A stretch of DNA of 35,993 bases. It comes from an uncultured Ferrovum sp. (GTDB lineage Bacteria > Pseudomonadota > Gammaproteobacteria > Burkholderiales > Ferrovaceae). The stretch is taken from positions 1-35,993 of the forward strand of contig CAIPBT010000037.1 in the NCBI GenBank assembly GCA_903863375.1, read 5' to 3'. The number at the start of each line of letters is the position of its first letter. Position 1 is the stretch's first letter. A program made the translations under genes and the position numbers. The notes beneath the pieces are model-generated. The model saw nothing but the letters and a program-made list of their open reading frames with translations, ran no database searches and was not told the DNA's origin. Shown here one piece after another: positions 8,145 to 16,919 of this stretch.

Positions 8145-9089
8145 TCACGCAAGCATGTCTCCTGGTTGCAGCGGCACCGCCTGCAGGAATTCCCGGGCGG
8201 ACAACCATTTGCCCCCCGGACGTTGCAGGCGCTGCACGTGCAGCACCCCGTTTGCCGTAGCAATCGCTACCGAAGCGCCAACCTGCAGCACCGTTCCGGG
8301 CCGGGCGTTCTGCGCAAGGGCACGCGCGGAATCGGCCGGGTCGAGTGCCGGCATGGCCACCCGGATGGGCTGTCCGTTCCACAGGAAACGTGCACCCGGT
8401 ACGGGATCAAACGCGCGGATCGCTCGGTGCAGCTCCACGGCGGACTGCTGGAAATCAAGCAGGGCTTCTTCCTTGCGCAACTTGGCGGCATAGGTCACGC
8501 CCTCGGCCGGCTGCGGCCGTGCGGCAGCCTGATGGCGCGGCAGGTCGGCAAGCACGGTAACGGCCAGGCGCGCTCCCAGGTCGGCCAAGGCGTCGTGCAG
8601 GGTGGCGGCGGTATCCTGGGCGGTGATCGGCAGCGTGGCTTCGAGCAGCACAGCACCCGTGTCCAGCCCGACTTCCATCTGCATGATGCCAATGCCGGTC
8701 TGCGCATCGCCGGCCAACAGGGCGCGCTGGATTGGCGCCGCGCCGCGCCAGCGCGGCAGCAGCGAGCCATGGATGTTCAGACAGCCATGCGGTGGCTGCG
8801 CCAGGATTTCGGCCGGCAACAACAGACCGTAGGCTGCGACCACCCAGAGGTCCACGTCCAGGTTGGCCAAGGCCTGCTGCACCTCGGGATCGCGCAGGGA
8901 AGCGGGCTGCCACACGGGCAGACCCAGCGCAAGCGCCAGGGTCTTGACCGGGCCGGCAACCAGTTTCTGGCCCCGGCCGGCGGGACGGTCGGGCTGACAG
9001 AGCACTGCGGCAATCTCATGACCGGCCTCCACCAGGGCGCGCAGCGCCACAGCGGCGAACACCGGCGTTCCGGCGAAGACCAGGCGCAT
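8145..9089 (-). CDS. fmt: Methionyl-tRNA formyltransferase
   Basis: 314 residues, the usual family length. The N-terminal Rossmann domain (MRLVFAGTPVFAAVALRALV) binds 10-formyltetrahydrofolate. The signature SLLPRWRGAAPI lies at 109-120, with catalytic Asn105 and His107 and Asp143 in GLDTG. The C-terminal domain (about 205-314) binds tRNA. The enzyme formylates methionyl-tRNA for translation initiation. The start is the ATG two bases after the def stop, so def and fmt are almost certainly cotranscribed and possibly coupled; rsmB follows after four bases. Confidence 0.97.
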   Translation of the reverse strand: MRLVFAGTPVFAAVALRALVEAGHEIAAVLCQPDRPAGRGQKLVAGPVKTLALALGLPVWQPASLRDPEVQQALANLDVDLWVVAAYGLLLPAEILAQPPHGCLNIHGSLLPRWRGAAPIQRALLAGDAQTGIGIMQMEVGLDTGAVLLEATLPITAQDTAATLHDALADLGARLAVTVLADLPRHQAAARPQPAEGVTYAAKLRKEEALLDFQQSAVELHRAIRAFDPVPGARFLWNGQPIRVAMPALDPADSARALAQNARPGTVLQVGASVAIATANGVLHVQRLQRPGGKWLSAREFLQAVPLQPGDMLA

Positions 9090-9091
9090 GT

Positions 9092-9595
9092 TCAGAGGGT
9101 GCTGCGCGCGCGCTTGCGCAATTTGGACTTGATACGGGTCTGCTTCAGCTGCGACAGGTATTCGACGAACACCTTGCCCAGCAGATGATCCATCTCGTGC
9201 TGGATGCAGGTGGCCAGCAGGCCCTCCGCCTCGAGGGTGAAGGATTCGCCATGGCGGTCGAGCGCCTGCACCGTGATGCGTTCGGCCCGGGTGACTTTGT
9301 CATAGATGCCGGGAACCGACAGGCAACCTTCCTCGCGCTCCGCCTCGCCGTCCCGGGTCAGGATGACCGGGTTGACGAAGGCCTGCAGTGCCGTGCCGTG
9401 CTCGCTGACATCCACCACGATCACCCGCCGATGGACATCGACCTGGGTGGCCGCCAGGCCAATGCCCGGCGCCTGGTACATCGTTTCAGCCATGTCGTCG
9501 ATCAGTCGGCGTATGCTGTCGTCGACTGTCTGGACCGGGCTGGCCACCTTGTGCAGGCGCGGGTCGGGATAATGCAGGATGGGAAGTACGGCCAT
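9092..9595 (-). CDS. def: Peptide deformylase
   Basis: 167 residues. All three family motifs are present: GIGLAATQ (44-51), EGCLS (89-93) and QHEMDH (132-137). Cys91, His133 and His137 bind the catalytic metal (iron in the native enzyme) and Glu134 is the catalytic base. It removes the formyl group from the N-terminus of new proteins, reversing what fmt adds. I chose the ATG at 9595 because the protein begins directly with the conserved start ([14 protein letters not shown]); an upstream GTG or TTG extension would be non-homologous. It is the first gene of the def-fmt-rsmB-DUF4390-ntrY-ntrX run and is divergent from the LysM gene. Confidence 0.97.
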   Translation of the reverse strand: MAVLPILHYPDPRLHKVASPVQTVDDSIRRLIDDMAETMYQAPGIGLAATQVDVHRRVIVVDVSEHGTALQAFVNPVILTRDGEAEREEGCLSVPGIYDKVTRAERITVQALDRHGESFTLEAEGLLATCIQHEMDHLLGKVFVEYLSQLKQTRIKSKLRKRARSTL

Positions 9596-9644
9596 TAATA
9601 GGTTGCCCCGGCAAGCGGTTGAATGCAGAATTTTTGCAAATTGC

Positions 9645-9677
9645 CCAGACTTAAGCCTGGACAGCACCCCATGACAA
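9645..9677. promoter_or_regulatory. Palindrome and possible def promoter in the divergent def/LysM gap
   Basis: The 98-base gap between the divergent def and LysM genes holds an imperfect 16-base palindrome at 9645-9660 (CCAGACTTAAGCCTGG, one mismatched pair). On the minus strand TTGTCA (9677-9672, five of six matches to a -35 box) lies 17 bases before a poor -10 candidate TTAAGT (9654-9649), which overlaps the palindrome. The arrangement would suit a promoter for the def run controlled at the palindrome, but the -10 is weak. I could not pick out a convincing plus-strand promoter for the LysM operon. Confidence 0.3.
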
Positions 9678-9693
9678 TCCTTGAGTGCTCCGA

Positions 9694-10758
9694 ATGCGAT
9701 CTCTCCCTATTATAGCCCTGCTGTGTGCCCTGGGCCTCTCCGGCATGGCGTCGGCGCGGTCGGACATCCTGCAGATCCAGGAGAATGCGCCGGACCGTTA
9801 TGTGGTGGTGAAGGGCGACACGCTGTGGGACATCTCTGGCCGCTTCCTCAAGCAGCCCTGGCGCTGGCCCGAGATCTGGCGCCTGAACAAGGCACAGATC
9901 AAGGACCCGCACTGGATTTATCCTGGCGATGTGATCGTGCTCGACCGCTCGCAGAATCCGCCGCGGCTGAGCATCGAAGGGCGCGACAGCACGGTGCCGA
10001 AGACCGATGCCGAGAGCAGCGGCAGTGGCCGCGAACGGCTGTCGCCAGAAGTGCGCAGCCTGGCGGTGGAAGGGGCCATCCCTAGCATTCCGCAAGGCGA
10101 CATCCGCGCCTTCATGGGCCAGCCGCTGGTGGTGACCGGCGACGAACTGGACAAGGTTCCCGCCATCATCGGTTTTGAGGGTCACCGCGACTACGCGAGC
10201 GCCGGGGATGACCTGTTCGTGCGTGGCAACCTGGCGCCGGGCATCCGCGATTTTCAGGTGTTCCGGCCCGGCAAAGCCTTGCGGGACCCGGAAACCCGGG
10301 AGGTGCTGGGATATGCTGCGGAATATATCGGCGAAGCAAGACTGACGCAGGAAGGCAATCCGGCAAGGCTGCTGCTGCGCAAGGGGGGTGTTGAAGCCCA
10401 GGTGGGCGATCGCGTGATCCCGCCCGGCCCGCCGCCCCCGCCCAACTTCGTGCCGAGTGCGCCGACCGCCGAAACCCATGGTTATGTCATCGATGTGCCG
10501 GGCGGCGCCGGTATGGCAGGCCGCAACAGTGTGGTGGTGGTGTCCCGTGGCAGCCGTGATGGACTGCAGCCGGGTCACGTGCTGGCGGTCTATCCGGCAG
10601 AAGAAGTCCGGCCGAGCCGCGGCGAGGCGCCCGTCAAGCTGCCGGAAACACGTTCCGGGCTGCTTTTCGTGTTCCGCACCTTCGACCGGGTGTCCTATGC
10701 TCTGGTGGTTCAGAGCCAGCGTCCGGTGAATGTCCTCGACACAATTCGCAACCCCTGA
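9694..10758 (+). CDS. Exported LysM-domain protein
   Basis: 354 residues. Signal peptide at 1-21 ([21 protein letters not shown]), so the protein is probably periplasmic or attached to the cell wall. A LysM domain follows at about 36-84 ([15 protein letters not shown] ... [10 protein letters not shown]), a fold that binds peptidoglycan glycan strands. The rest (about 100-354) has no motif I can name, except a proline-rich stretch around [11 protein letters not shown] LysM protein of this type is often encoded directly before dprA in betaproteobacteria. Its 3' end overlaps dprA by 29 bases. A GTG three codons upstream (9685) is the only nearby alternative start. Confidence 0.9.
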   Translation: MRSLPIIALLCALGLSGMASARSDILQIQENAPDRYVVVKGDTLWDISGRFLKQPWRWPEIWRLNKAQIKDPHWIYPGDVIVLDRSQNPPRLSIEGRDSTVPKTDAESSGSGRERLSPEVRSLAVEGAIPSIPQGDIRAFMGQPLVVTGDELDKVPAIIGFEGHRDYASAGDDLFVRGNLAPGIRDFQVFRPGKALRDPETREVLGYAAEYIGEARLTQEGNPARLLLRKGGVEAQVGDRVIPPGPPPPPNFVPSAPTAETHGYVIDVPGGAGMAGRNSVVVVSRGSRDGLQPGHVLAVYPAEEVRPSRGEAPVKLPETRSGLLFVFRTFDRVSYALVVQSQRPVNVLDTIRNP

Positions 10759-12001
10759 GATTCCGGCGGCCGCGGCGGCTGTCGACACCTGCCTGCGCGA
10801 GCTTGGCCTGATCGATGGCTTCCGCGGCGACGCCCTCCGCCGCCTCGTCGAGGCCTTCGGCGACCTGGCAACCGTCGCGAGCCAGCCGCGGCGGCGCCTT
10901 GCGGAAGCGCTGCCACCCGCCCTGGCTGAACGGGTGCGACGTGGTCCGGAAGCCGACCTGCTGCAGCGCACGCAATCCTGGCTGGCGCAGCCAGATCGCC
11001 ATCTGATCAGTCTGTGTGACCCGCGCTATCCGCAGGGCCTGCGCGAACAACCCGACCCGCCCCCCCTGCTCTGGCTGCAGGGCGACCCTGCCTTGCTGTT
11101 CCACCCGGCCCTCGCCATCATTGGCAGCCGGCGTGCCACGCCACAGGGTCTGGCAGATGCCCGCGCCTTTGCACGCCACCTCGGATCGGCAGGCCTGACC
11201 ATCGTCAGCGGTCTGGCCGAGGGTATCGATGGTGCCGCGCACGAAGGTGCCCTCGATACCCTGGGCCGTACCGTGGCGTTTCTGGGGCACGGCCTGGACC
11301 GCATCTACCCGCCCGTCCACCGTGCCCTGGCCCATCGCATTGCGGCGCAGGGGCTGCTGGCAAGCGAATATCCGCTTGGGTCGCCGGCGTTGCGCCATCA
11401 CTTCCCCGAGCGCAACCGGCTGATCAGCGCCTTCAGCCTGGGCACGCTGGTGATCGAGGCAGGCCTGCGCAGCGGATCGCTGGTGACGGCGCGTCTGGCG
11501 CAGGAACAGGGCCGTGAACTGATGGCCTTGCCCGGATCGATACACGCGCCCATGGCGAAGGGCTGTCATCAGCTGATCCGCGAGGGGGCCAGCCTAGTGG
11601 AAACCGCCGAACATGTGTGGGCCCAGCTGGAACAGCCCTTGCACCGCTTCCGTCAGGCGCTGGCGGCGGCCGGGCTGACGGCGAATGACCCACCGCTGGC
11701 AGCGGGTGCCGACGCGCCGGCGCCGGCGGCCCCCCCCCTGTCCGGCGTCCTGCCGGAGGCGGACCCGGCGTGGAAGGAACCCACGTGCGCAGTGCTTCGC
11801 GCCCTGCAGTCCGGTCCGGCTCACACCGACAGGATCGCGTCCTGGATTGGCTTGACGGCAGGACAGGTATCCTCCATTCTGGGTCGCGAGGAGCTGCTGG
11901 GCCGGGTGATCCGGCTTGCCGATGGACAGTACCAGGCCCTGGCACCCTGCGCCGCCGTCACGGGCGAATCCGACGGCAGGAACTCCATCGGGGAATCGTA
12001 A
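10730..12001 (+). CDS. dprA: DNA-processing protein DprA (Smf)
   Basis: 423 residues starting at an ATG inside the end of the LysM gene. An N-terminal SAM-like region (about 15-75) is followed by the Rossmann-like DprA core at about 125-310, with IIGSRRATPQG, IVSGLAEGIDGAAHEGAL, the PERNRLIS segment and SGSLVTARLA, all typical of the family. The C-terminal part (about 345-405) fits the DprA winged-helix domain. DprA protects incoming single-stranded DNA and loads RecA during natural transformation. Between core and winged helix is an Ala/Pro-rich linker encoded partly by a run of nine C (11730-11738), where a one-base slip would remove the winged helix. The order dprA-smg-topA is conserved. 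Confidence 0.96.
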   Translation: MSSTQFATPEIPAAAAAVDTCLRELGLIDGFRGDALRRLVEAFGDLATVASQPRRRLAEALPPALAERVRRGPEADLLQRTQSWLAQPDRHLISLCDPRYPQGLREQPDPPPLLWLQGDPALLFHPALAIIGSRRATPQGLADARAFARHLGSAGLTIVSGLAEGIDGAAHEGALDTLGRTVAFLGHGLDRIYPPVHRALAHRIAAQGLLASEYPLGSPALRHHFPERNRLISAFSLGTLVIEAGLRSGSLVTARLAQEQGRELMALPGSIHAPMAKGCHQLIREGASLVETAEHVWAQLEQPLHRFRQALAAAGLTANDPPLAAGADAPAPAAPPLSGVLPEADPAWKEPTCAVLRALQSGPAHTDRIASWIGLTAGQVSSILGREELLGRVIRLADGQYQALAPCAAVTGESDGRNSIGES

Positions 12002-12031
12002 AGCGTCTTCCTTGAACTGATACCGGGAACC

Positions 12032-12481
12032 ATGTACGACATCCTGATTTTTGTGTACGAAACGTTTTTCTCCAGCGGGGTCTATCCGACCAACGCGGTC
12101 CTGCAGAACCGGCTGTTTGCGGCCGGGTTTGAACCAGAAGAAGTAGAGCAGGCGCTGGCCTGGCTGGACGTTGTGGATCAGCTGCCAGCGGAAGAGATCA
12201 CGGCAGCAAGCGCGGGCGCCATGCGGTGCCTGAGCGATTCGGAGTTCGACAAGCTGGGACAGGAAGGGTGGGGATTCCTCTGTTTTCTGGAAGGCAGCGG
12301 TATTCTCGACGCGGTGCAGCGTGAGTGGATCATCTCCAGCGCGCTGGCCATCGAAGGGGGCGAAATTGGCCTCGACAAACTGAAACTGATTACCCTGACG
12401 GTGTTCTGGCGACAAGGGCAACCCCTCGACGTCCTCCTGATGGAAGAGTTGACCGGGGACGGCGAGCCATTCGTCCATTGA
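12032..12481 (+). CDS. smg: Smg family protein (DUF494)
   Basis: 149 residues, close to the family's usual 155 or so. The protein starts MYDILIFVYETFFS and is acidic throughout, with the conserved end segment DKLKLITLTVFWRQGQPLD. No catalytic motif is known. Smg proteins are almost always encoded next to dprA and close to topA or a topA-type zinc-finger gene, which is what is seen here; the function remains unknown. It is in line with dprA (30-base gap) and topA (27-base gap), so one transcript is likely. Confidence 0.95.
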   Translation: MYDILIFVYETFFSSGVYPTNAVLQNRLFAAGFEPEEVEQALAWLDVVDQLPAEEITAASAGAMRCLSDSEFDKLGQEGWGFLCFLEGSGILDAVQREWIISSALAIEGGEIGLDKLKLITLTVFWRQGQPLDVLLMEELTGDGEPFVH

Positions 12482-12508
12482 GCCCGGCCTCACGGAGACC
12501 GCGCCAAC

Positions 12509-15322
12509 ATGGCTGAAAACCTGCTGATCGTCGAATCGCCCTCCAAGGCGAAAACGCTGAAGAAGTACCTGGGAGACTCTTTCGAGATCCTGGCGAGCTA
12601 CGGCCACGTGCGGGATCTGGTGCCGAAGACCGGTGCTGTCGATCCCACGCAGGATTTTGCGATGCAGTACGAGCTGATCGAGCGCAACCAGAAGCACGTC
12701 GATGCCATCGCCAAGGCCGTCAAGAACGCTGACCACATCTTTCTGGCAACCGACCCGGACCGCGAAGGCGAGGCCATTGCCTGGCATCTGGCCGAAATCC
12801 TCAAGAGCAAGCGGCTGCTGAAAGACAAGACCATGCAGCGGGTGGTGTTCTACGAAATCACCCAGAGCGCGGTGCGCGAGGCGGTGGCCAATCCGCGGGA
12901 AATCCTGCAGCCGCTGGTCAACGCCCAGCAGGCGCGTCGCGCGCTGGACTATCTGGTGGGTTTCAACATTTCGCCGCTGTTGTGGAAGGCCCGCCGCGGC
13001 CTGTCGGCTGGACGGGTGCAAAGCCCGGCCCTGCGCATGATCTGTGAGCGCGAGCGCGAGATCGAAGCCTTCGAGAGCCGCGAGTACTGGTCGGTCCATC
13101 TCGATGGCGTCAAGGCCAACCAAGGGTTCAAGGCCCGGCTCACCTTGCTGGACGGCGAGAAGGTGGAGCAATTTGCCATGAGCAGCCGGGCCGGCAATCT
13201 CGACGTAGTACGGCAGCTCGCCCAGGCGGCAGGCGGTGTGCTACGCGATGCGCCGGCGCCGACGGCTGTCGATGCCGACGGCAATCTGGCCAGCCCGCTC
13301 GCGCCCGAAGCGCTCGGCGGCACGGTGCGGGTGGTCAAGGTGGAACGCAAGCGCAAGCAGCGCACCTCGGCAGCCCCGTTCACCACCAGCACGCTGCAAC
13401 AGGAGGCCGTGCGCAAGCTAGGTTTCACCACCGACCGCACCATGAAGGTGGCGCAGCAACTGTATGAAGGCATCGATGTCGGTGGCGGTGCGGTCGGCCT
13501 GATTTCCTACATGCGAACCGATTCGGTGGCGCTCAGCAAGGAAGCGATTGCCGACATCCGTCTGTGGGTGAAAGACAATTTCAACAGCGAATATCTGCCG
13601 GCCAACCCGGTGGTGTTTGCCAACAAGTCGAAGAATGCCCAGGAAGCGCACGAGGCCATCCGACCGACGTCGATCGCCCGCACGCCAGCCAGTCTGCGCG
13701 ACCGGCTGAATCCGGAACAGCTGCGCCTGTACGAGATGATCTGGAAGCGCACCGTGGCCAGCCAGATGGCACCGGCCCGGTTTGATACGGTCAGCGTCGA
13801 TCTGGCCACAGCCGGCAATCCCGGCCACCAGTTCCGGGCAACCGGGCAAACCCTGGTGTTTGCCGGCTTCATCGCGGTGTATCAGGAAGGCCGTGACGAC
13901 CACGGCGACAGCGACGACGGCGAAGCGCGACTGCCGGCCTTCGAGGAGGGCGATGTGGTGGATGTGGCGCGCATCTTCGGCGAACAGCACTTCACCCAGC
14001 CACCGCCACGCTACACCGAAGCCAGCCTGGTGAAAGCCCTTGAGGAACACGGCATCGGGCGGCCCTCCACCTATGCCAGCATCGTCAGCACGCTGCAGAC
14101 ACGCGAATACGTCACGCTCGACAGCAAGCGCTTCAAGCCTACGGATGTCGGCCTGTTCGTCAACGCCTATCTGACCGAGCGGTTCGCCCGCTATGTCGAT
14201 TATGACTTCACGGCCCAGCTGGAAAACCAGCTGGATGTGATCAGTGAAGGCAATGCCGCCTGGATTCCGGTGCTGCACGAATTCTGGGACCAGTTCTCGG
14301 AGTCACTGCGCAAGGCAGGCGAGACCGGTCCGTGGCCGGTGATGCCTGGCGCCTGCCCGAAATGCGAGAAATCGCTCAGCCTGCACCTGGGGTTCCGCGG
14401 CCTGTTTGTGGGCTGTGACGGTTACCCGGAATGCGATTACACGCAAAACCTGCACGGCGAAGAAGAGCAGCGCGGCCCGATCACCGTGGGCCTGTATCCG
14501 GATTCGGGGCAACCGATCCTGTTGCTGTCAGGGCCCTATGGGCCTTATGTGCAGGTTGGCGAAACCGTCAAGGACTCCAAGGAGAAGCCGCGGCGTGCCT
14601 CTGTGCCGAAGGAGCTGGCGCCGGGCGATGTCACGGTGGAACTGGCGCTGAAGCTGCTGTCCTTGCCGCGTGATCTTGGTCTGCACCCCGACAGCGGCAA
14701 GAAGGTGAGCGTGAACATTGGCCGGTTCGGCCCCTACATCCAGCACGATGGCGAATTCCGCTCCGTGCCGAAGGCCGATGACGTTTACGCCATCGACCTG
14801 CCCCGCGCACTTGAGGTACTGGCGCAGCCGAAGGGCTTGCCGCGCGGCGCCTTGCGCCTGGTCGGCAAACACCCGGCCGACAACGCCACCATCACCCTGC
14901 ATGCGGGCAGCTACGGCCACTACGTCAAACACGGCAAGACCAACGCCACGCTGCCGAAGGACGCCGACATCGATGCCCTGAGCCTGGAAGACGCCGTGGC
15001 CCTGCTGGCGGAACGGGCTGCGAAGGACGGCAGCACCGCACGTACCGGGGCACGCAAGGCACCGGCGGCGCGCAAGGCGCCGGCCACAAAAAAGGCGACA
15101 GACGCGCGAGCCACCGCCGCTCGGTCGACCGCCACCAGAACAACGGCAGCCAAGGCCGCCAAGGGTGCCCCCCCGAAAGCCGCGGGCAAGGCCGCCGCCA
15201 GCGCATCCGGCAAGGTGGTGGCCGGCGGGACGACCAAATCGGCGGCCACAGCCAAGGCCACTGCGGTGAAAAAGCCGCCGGCAAACAAAAAACCGGCAGC
15301 TAAAGCCGCCATTGGCGGATAA
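12509..15322 (+). CDS. topA: DNA topoisomerase I (type IA) with long basic tail
   Basis: 937 residues; E. coli TopA has 865. The N-terminal Toprim domain shows LLIVESPSKAKTLKKYL and the metal-binding acidic motif DPDREGEA. The active-site tyrosine is Tyr334 in SYMRTDS. A single four-cysteine zinc ribbon is visible (Cys616, Cys619, Cys636, Cys642), followed by three topoisomerase C-terminal repeats (GPYVQVGE, GRFGPYIQHDG, GSYGHYVKHG). Residues from about 836 to 937 form an Ala/Lys/Thr/Pro-rich tail resembling histone H1 or AlgP-type tails. The enzyme relaxes negative supercoils by nicking one strand. The ATG is preceded by GGAGA at a reasonable distance. It is the last gene of the LysM-dprA-smg-topA run and converges on the DUF2252 gene. 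Confidence 0.97.
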   Translation: MAENLLIVESPSKAKTLKKYLGDSFEILASYGHVRDLVPKTGAVDPTQDFAMQYELIERNQKHVDAIAKAVKNADHIFLATDPDREGEAIAWHLAEILKSKRLLKDKTMQRVVFYEITQSAVREAVANPREILQPLVNAQQARRALDYLVGFNISPLLWKARRGLSAGRVQSPALRMICEREREIEAFESREYWSVHLDGVKANQGFKARLTLLDGEKVEQFAMSSRAGNLDVVRQLAQAAGGVLRDAPAPTAVDADGNLASPLAPEALGGTVRVVKVERKRKQRTSAAPFTTSTLQQEAVRKLGFTTDRTMKVAQQLYEGIDVGGGAVGLISYMRTDSVALSKEAIADIRLWVKDNFNSEYLPANPVVFANKSKNAQEAHEAIRPTSIARTPASLRDRLNPEQLRLYEMIWKRTVASQMAPARFDTVSVDLATAGNPGHQFRATGQTLVFAGFIAVYQEGRDDHGDSDDGEARLPAFEEGDVVDVARIFGEQHFTQPPPRYTEASLVKALEEHGIGRPSTYASIVSTLQTREYVTLDSKRFKPTDVGLFVNAYLTERFARYVDYDFTAQLENQLDVISEGNAAWIPVLHEFWDQFSESLRKAGETGPWPVMPGACPKCEKSLSLHLGFRGLFVGCDGYPECDYTQNLHGEEEQRGPITVGLYPDSGQPILLLSGPYGPYVQVGETVKDSKEKPRRASVPKELAPGDVTVELALKLLSLPRDLGLHPDSGKKVSVNIGRFGPYIQHDGEFRSVPKADDVYAIDLPRALEVLAQPKGLPRGALRLVGKHPADNATITLHAGSYGHYVKHGKTNATLPKDADIDALSLEDAVALLAERAAKDGSTARTGARKAPAARKAPATKKATDARATAARSTATRTTAAKAAKGAPPKAAGKAAASASGKVVAGGTTKSAATAKATAVKKPPANKKPAAKAAIGG

Positions 15323-15366
15323 GCGCAGTCACAGGAGCGCCGTCGGCGGTTGAGCGCCGGCACGGC

Positions 15367-16833
15367 TCATAGTGTCGGGGCGGCCTCCACCTTCCCTGCC
15401 TTGATGGCCGCCACCAGCTGGCGGTGATCGCGTTCCACCTGATCACCGTAGTGCTCGGCCCACTCGGCCAGGGCTTCGTCGAGGGCGGCCGAGTTGCCGC
15501 AATAGCCAGCAATCACGGCGGCGTCGCCCGTCCGTGCATGTCCGCGGGCCAACAACGCGGAGAATCCGCCCGCAAAGAACGCCAGCGGTCCGGGTGCCAG
15601 CCATTCGGTCGGAATCCCGCCTTTCATGTTGCGCATCTGCCGCACGTAATAGGGTCGTCCCTCCATGGTGGTCCAGCCCAGCAGCGGATCGCCGCTCGCC
15701 TGCAGCAGACGCTGGCCATGCACCACCCGTCGCCCCTGATGACGAAAATCGCTGGGAAGCGGCGGCGCGTAGGGCGCGGCAGCTGGTCGCACCGACTCCT
15801 TGACCTGCAGGAACAGGGGATCGGTCTGATTGTTGCCCAGCAGCAGCACCAGCCAGGCACGGGTGCCAACGCTGCCAACGCCCACCACCCGATGGGCCGC
15901 ATCCACCACACGGTAGCGGCGCAACATGTAGGCTCGTTCGCGCGAGATCGTCTCGGTGTAGCCATACAGCGCGTCGATCAGCGCCTCCCGGCGCTCGTCA
16001 TCCACCCGCGAGAGCAGGGGCGGCTCGTCGCGGAAGCGCAGACCGCCCGGCGTCGATTCCACCACCTTGGCCAGAAAGGATTGGTTATTCTGCGCGCGTG
16101 CCTTGGTCTCGGCCTTGGCGATGATGGCCCGCACCTTGCTGTCGCCACCAAACTCGGCAGCAAAATGGTCGGCCAGCGAATGGGCATACCAGACTTCCAG
16201 GGTGTTCATGCTGGCCAGCCGCGTGATCGAGCTGCGATAGCTGGCCACACAGCGCAGCACCGTCGCCTTCCGCTCACGCCGGGAAAACCCGTTTTCGCGG
16301 CCAGCCACATTCACGCTGGCCACCAGACGCTTCAGGTCCCAGATCCAGGGGCCGACCAGGGCTTCATCAAAATCATTCAGGTCAAACACCACGTCGCCGT
16401 CGGCGGTGCCGAACAGACCGAAATTGTCGAGGTGCGCGTCGCCGTCGATGATCACCTGCAGTCCGGTATCCGGCAGCTGCGCCAGATCCCAGGCCATGAC
16501 ACAGGCAGAGCCGCGCAGGTAGGCGAAGGGAGTGGCGGCCATACGCCCCATGCGCAGCGGCACCAGACTGGCCTGGCGGCCGCGGTTCGACTGCGCCAGC
16601 AGTTTCAGGGGATCTGGCCGGTTGCCGGGCGCAACCCAGGCCGCGTGCGACTCACGCGGACACAGCGCCCGCAGGTCATGCCCCATCCGCATGCGCGACG
16701 CGACTGGCTCCAGTGGGGTGCGCAATTCGGGCCGGTACAGGCCGCCTGGCAGGAAGGCACCGGTGGCATGAATCTGTTCCAGCGGACTCACGTTGGCGAC
16801 CTTGGCAGGCGCAGGGGAACGGCGGCGGGTCAT
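15367..16833 (-). CDS. DUF2252 family protein
   Basis: 488 residues, matching the family's usual length. The ATG has GAGGAG about 9 bases upstream. Family hallmarks are GDAHLDNFG (131-139) and DLNDFDEA (151-158), which resemble the catalytic HxDxxxxN and metal-binding motifs of aminoglycoside-phosphotransferase/kinase-fold proteins; the N-terminal segment FLPGGLYRPELRTPLEP and the later GVGSVGTRAWLVLLLG also fit DUF2252. Substrate and reaction are unknown; kinase-like phosphotransfer is an inference. There is no signal peptide. It lies 86 bases downstream of the hybrid kinase gene on the same strand and could be read from the same transcript, but a shared function is not shown. Confidence 0.85.
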   Translation of the reverse strand: MTRRRSPAPAKVANVSPLEQIHATGAFLPGGLYRPELRTPLEPVASRMRMGHDLRALCPRESHAAWVAPGNRPDPLKLLAQSNRGRQASLVPLRMGRMAATPFAYLRGSACVMAWDLAQLPDTGLQVIIDGDAHLDNFGLFGTADGDVVFDLNDFDEALVGPWIWDLKRLVASVNVAGRENGFSRRERKATVLRCVASYRSSITRLASMNTLEVWYAHSLADHFAAEFGGDSKVRAIIAKAETKARAQNNQSFLAKVVESTPGGLRFRDEPPLLSRVDDERREALIDALYGYTETISRERAYMLRRYRVVDAAHRVVGVGSVGTRAWLVLLLGNNQTDPLFLQVKESVRPAAAPYAPPLPSDFRHQGRRVVHGQRLLQASGDPLLGWTTMEGRPYYVRQMRNMKGGIPTEWLAPGPLAFFAGGFSALLARGHARTGDAAVIAGYCGNSAALDEALAEWAEHYGDQVERDHRQLVAAIKAGKVEAAPTL

Positions 16834-16919
16834 GCGCAGGCTCCTCGTCAGACAGGACGCGCCGATTGTGCCACGTCAGCCACTGCGCCGTGCGAAACGC
16901 GGATGGCGCAAACGCAGGC

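Noticed and set aside
15323-15366. Terminator between the convergent topA and DUF2252 genes
   Set aside because: There is a direct repeat GAGCGCCG and short possible stems, but no convincing hairpin and no T run.
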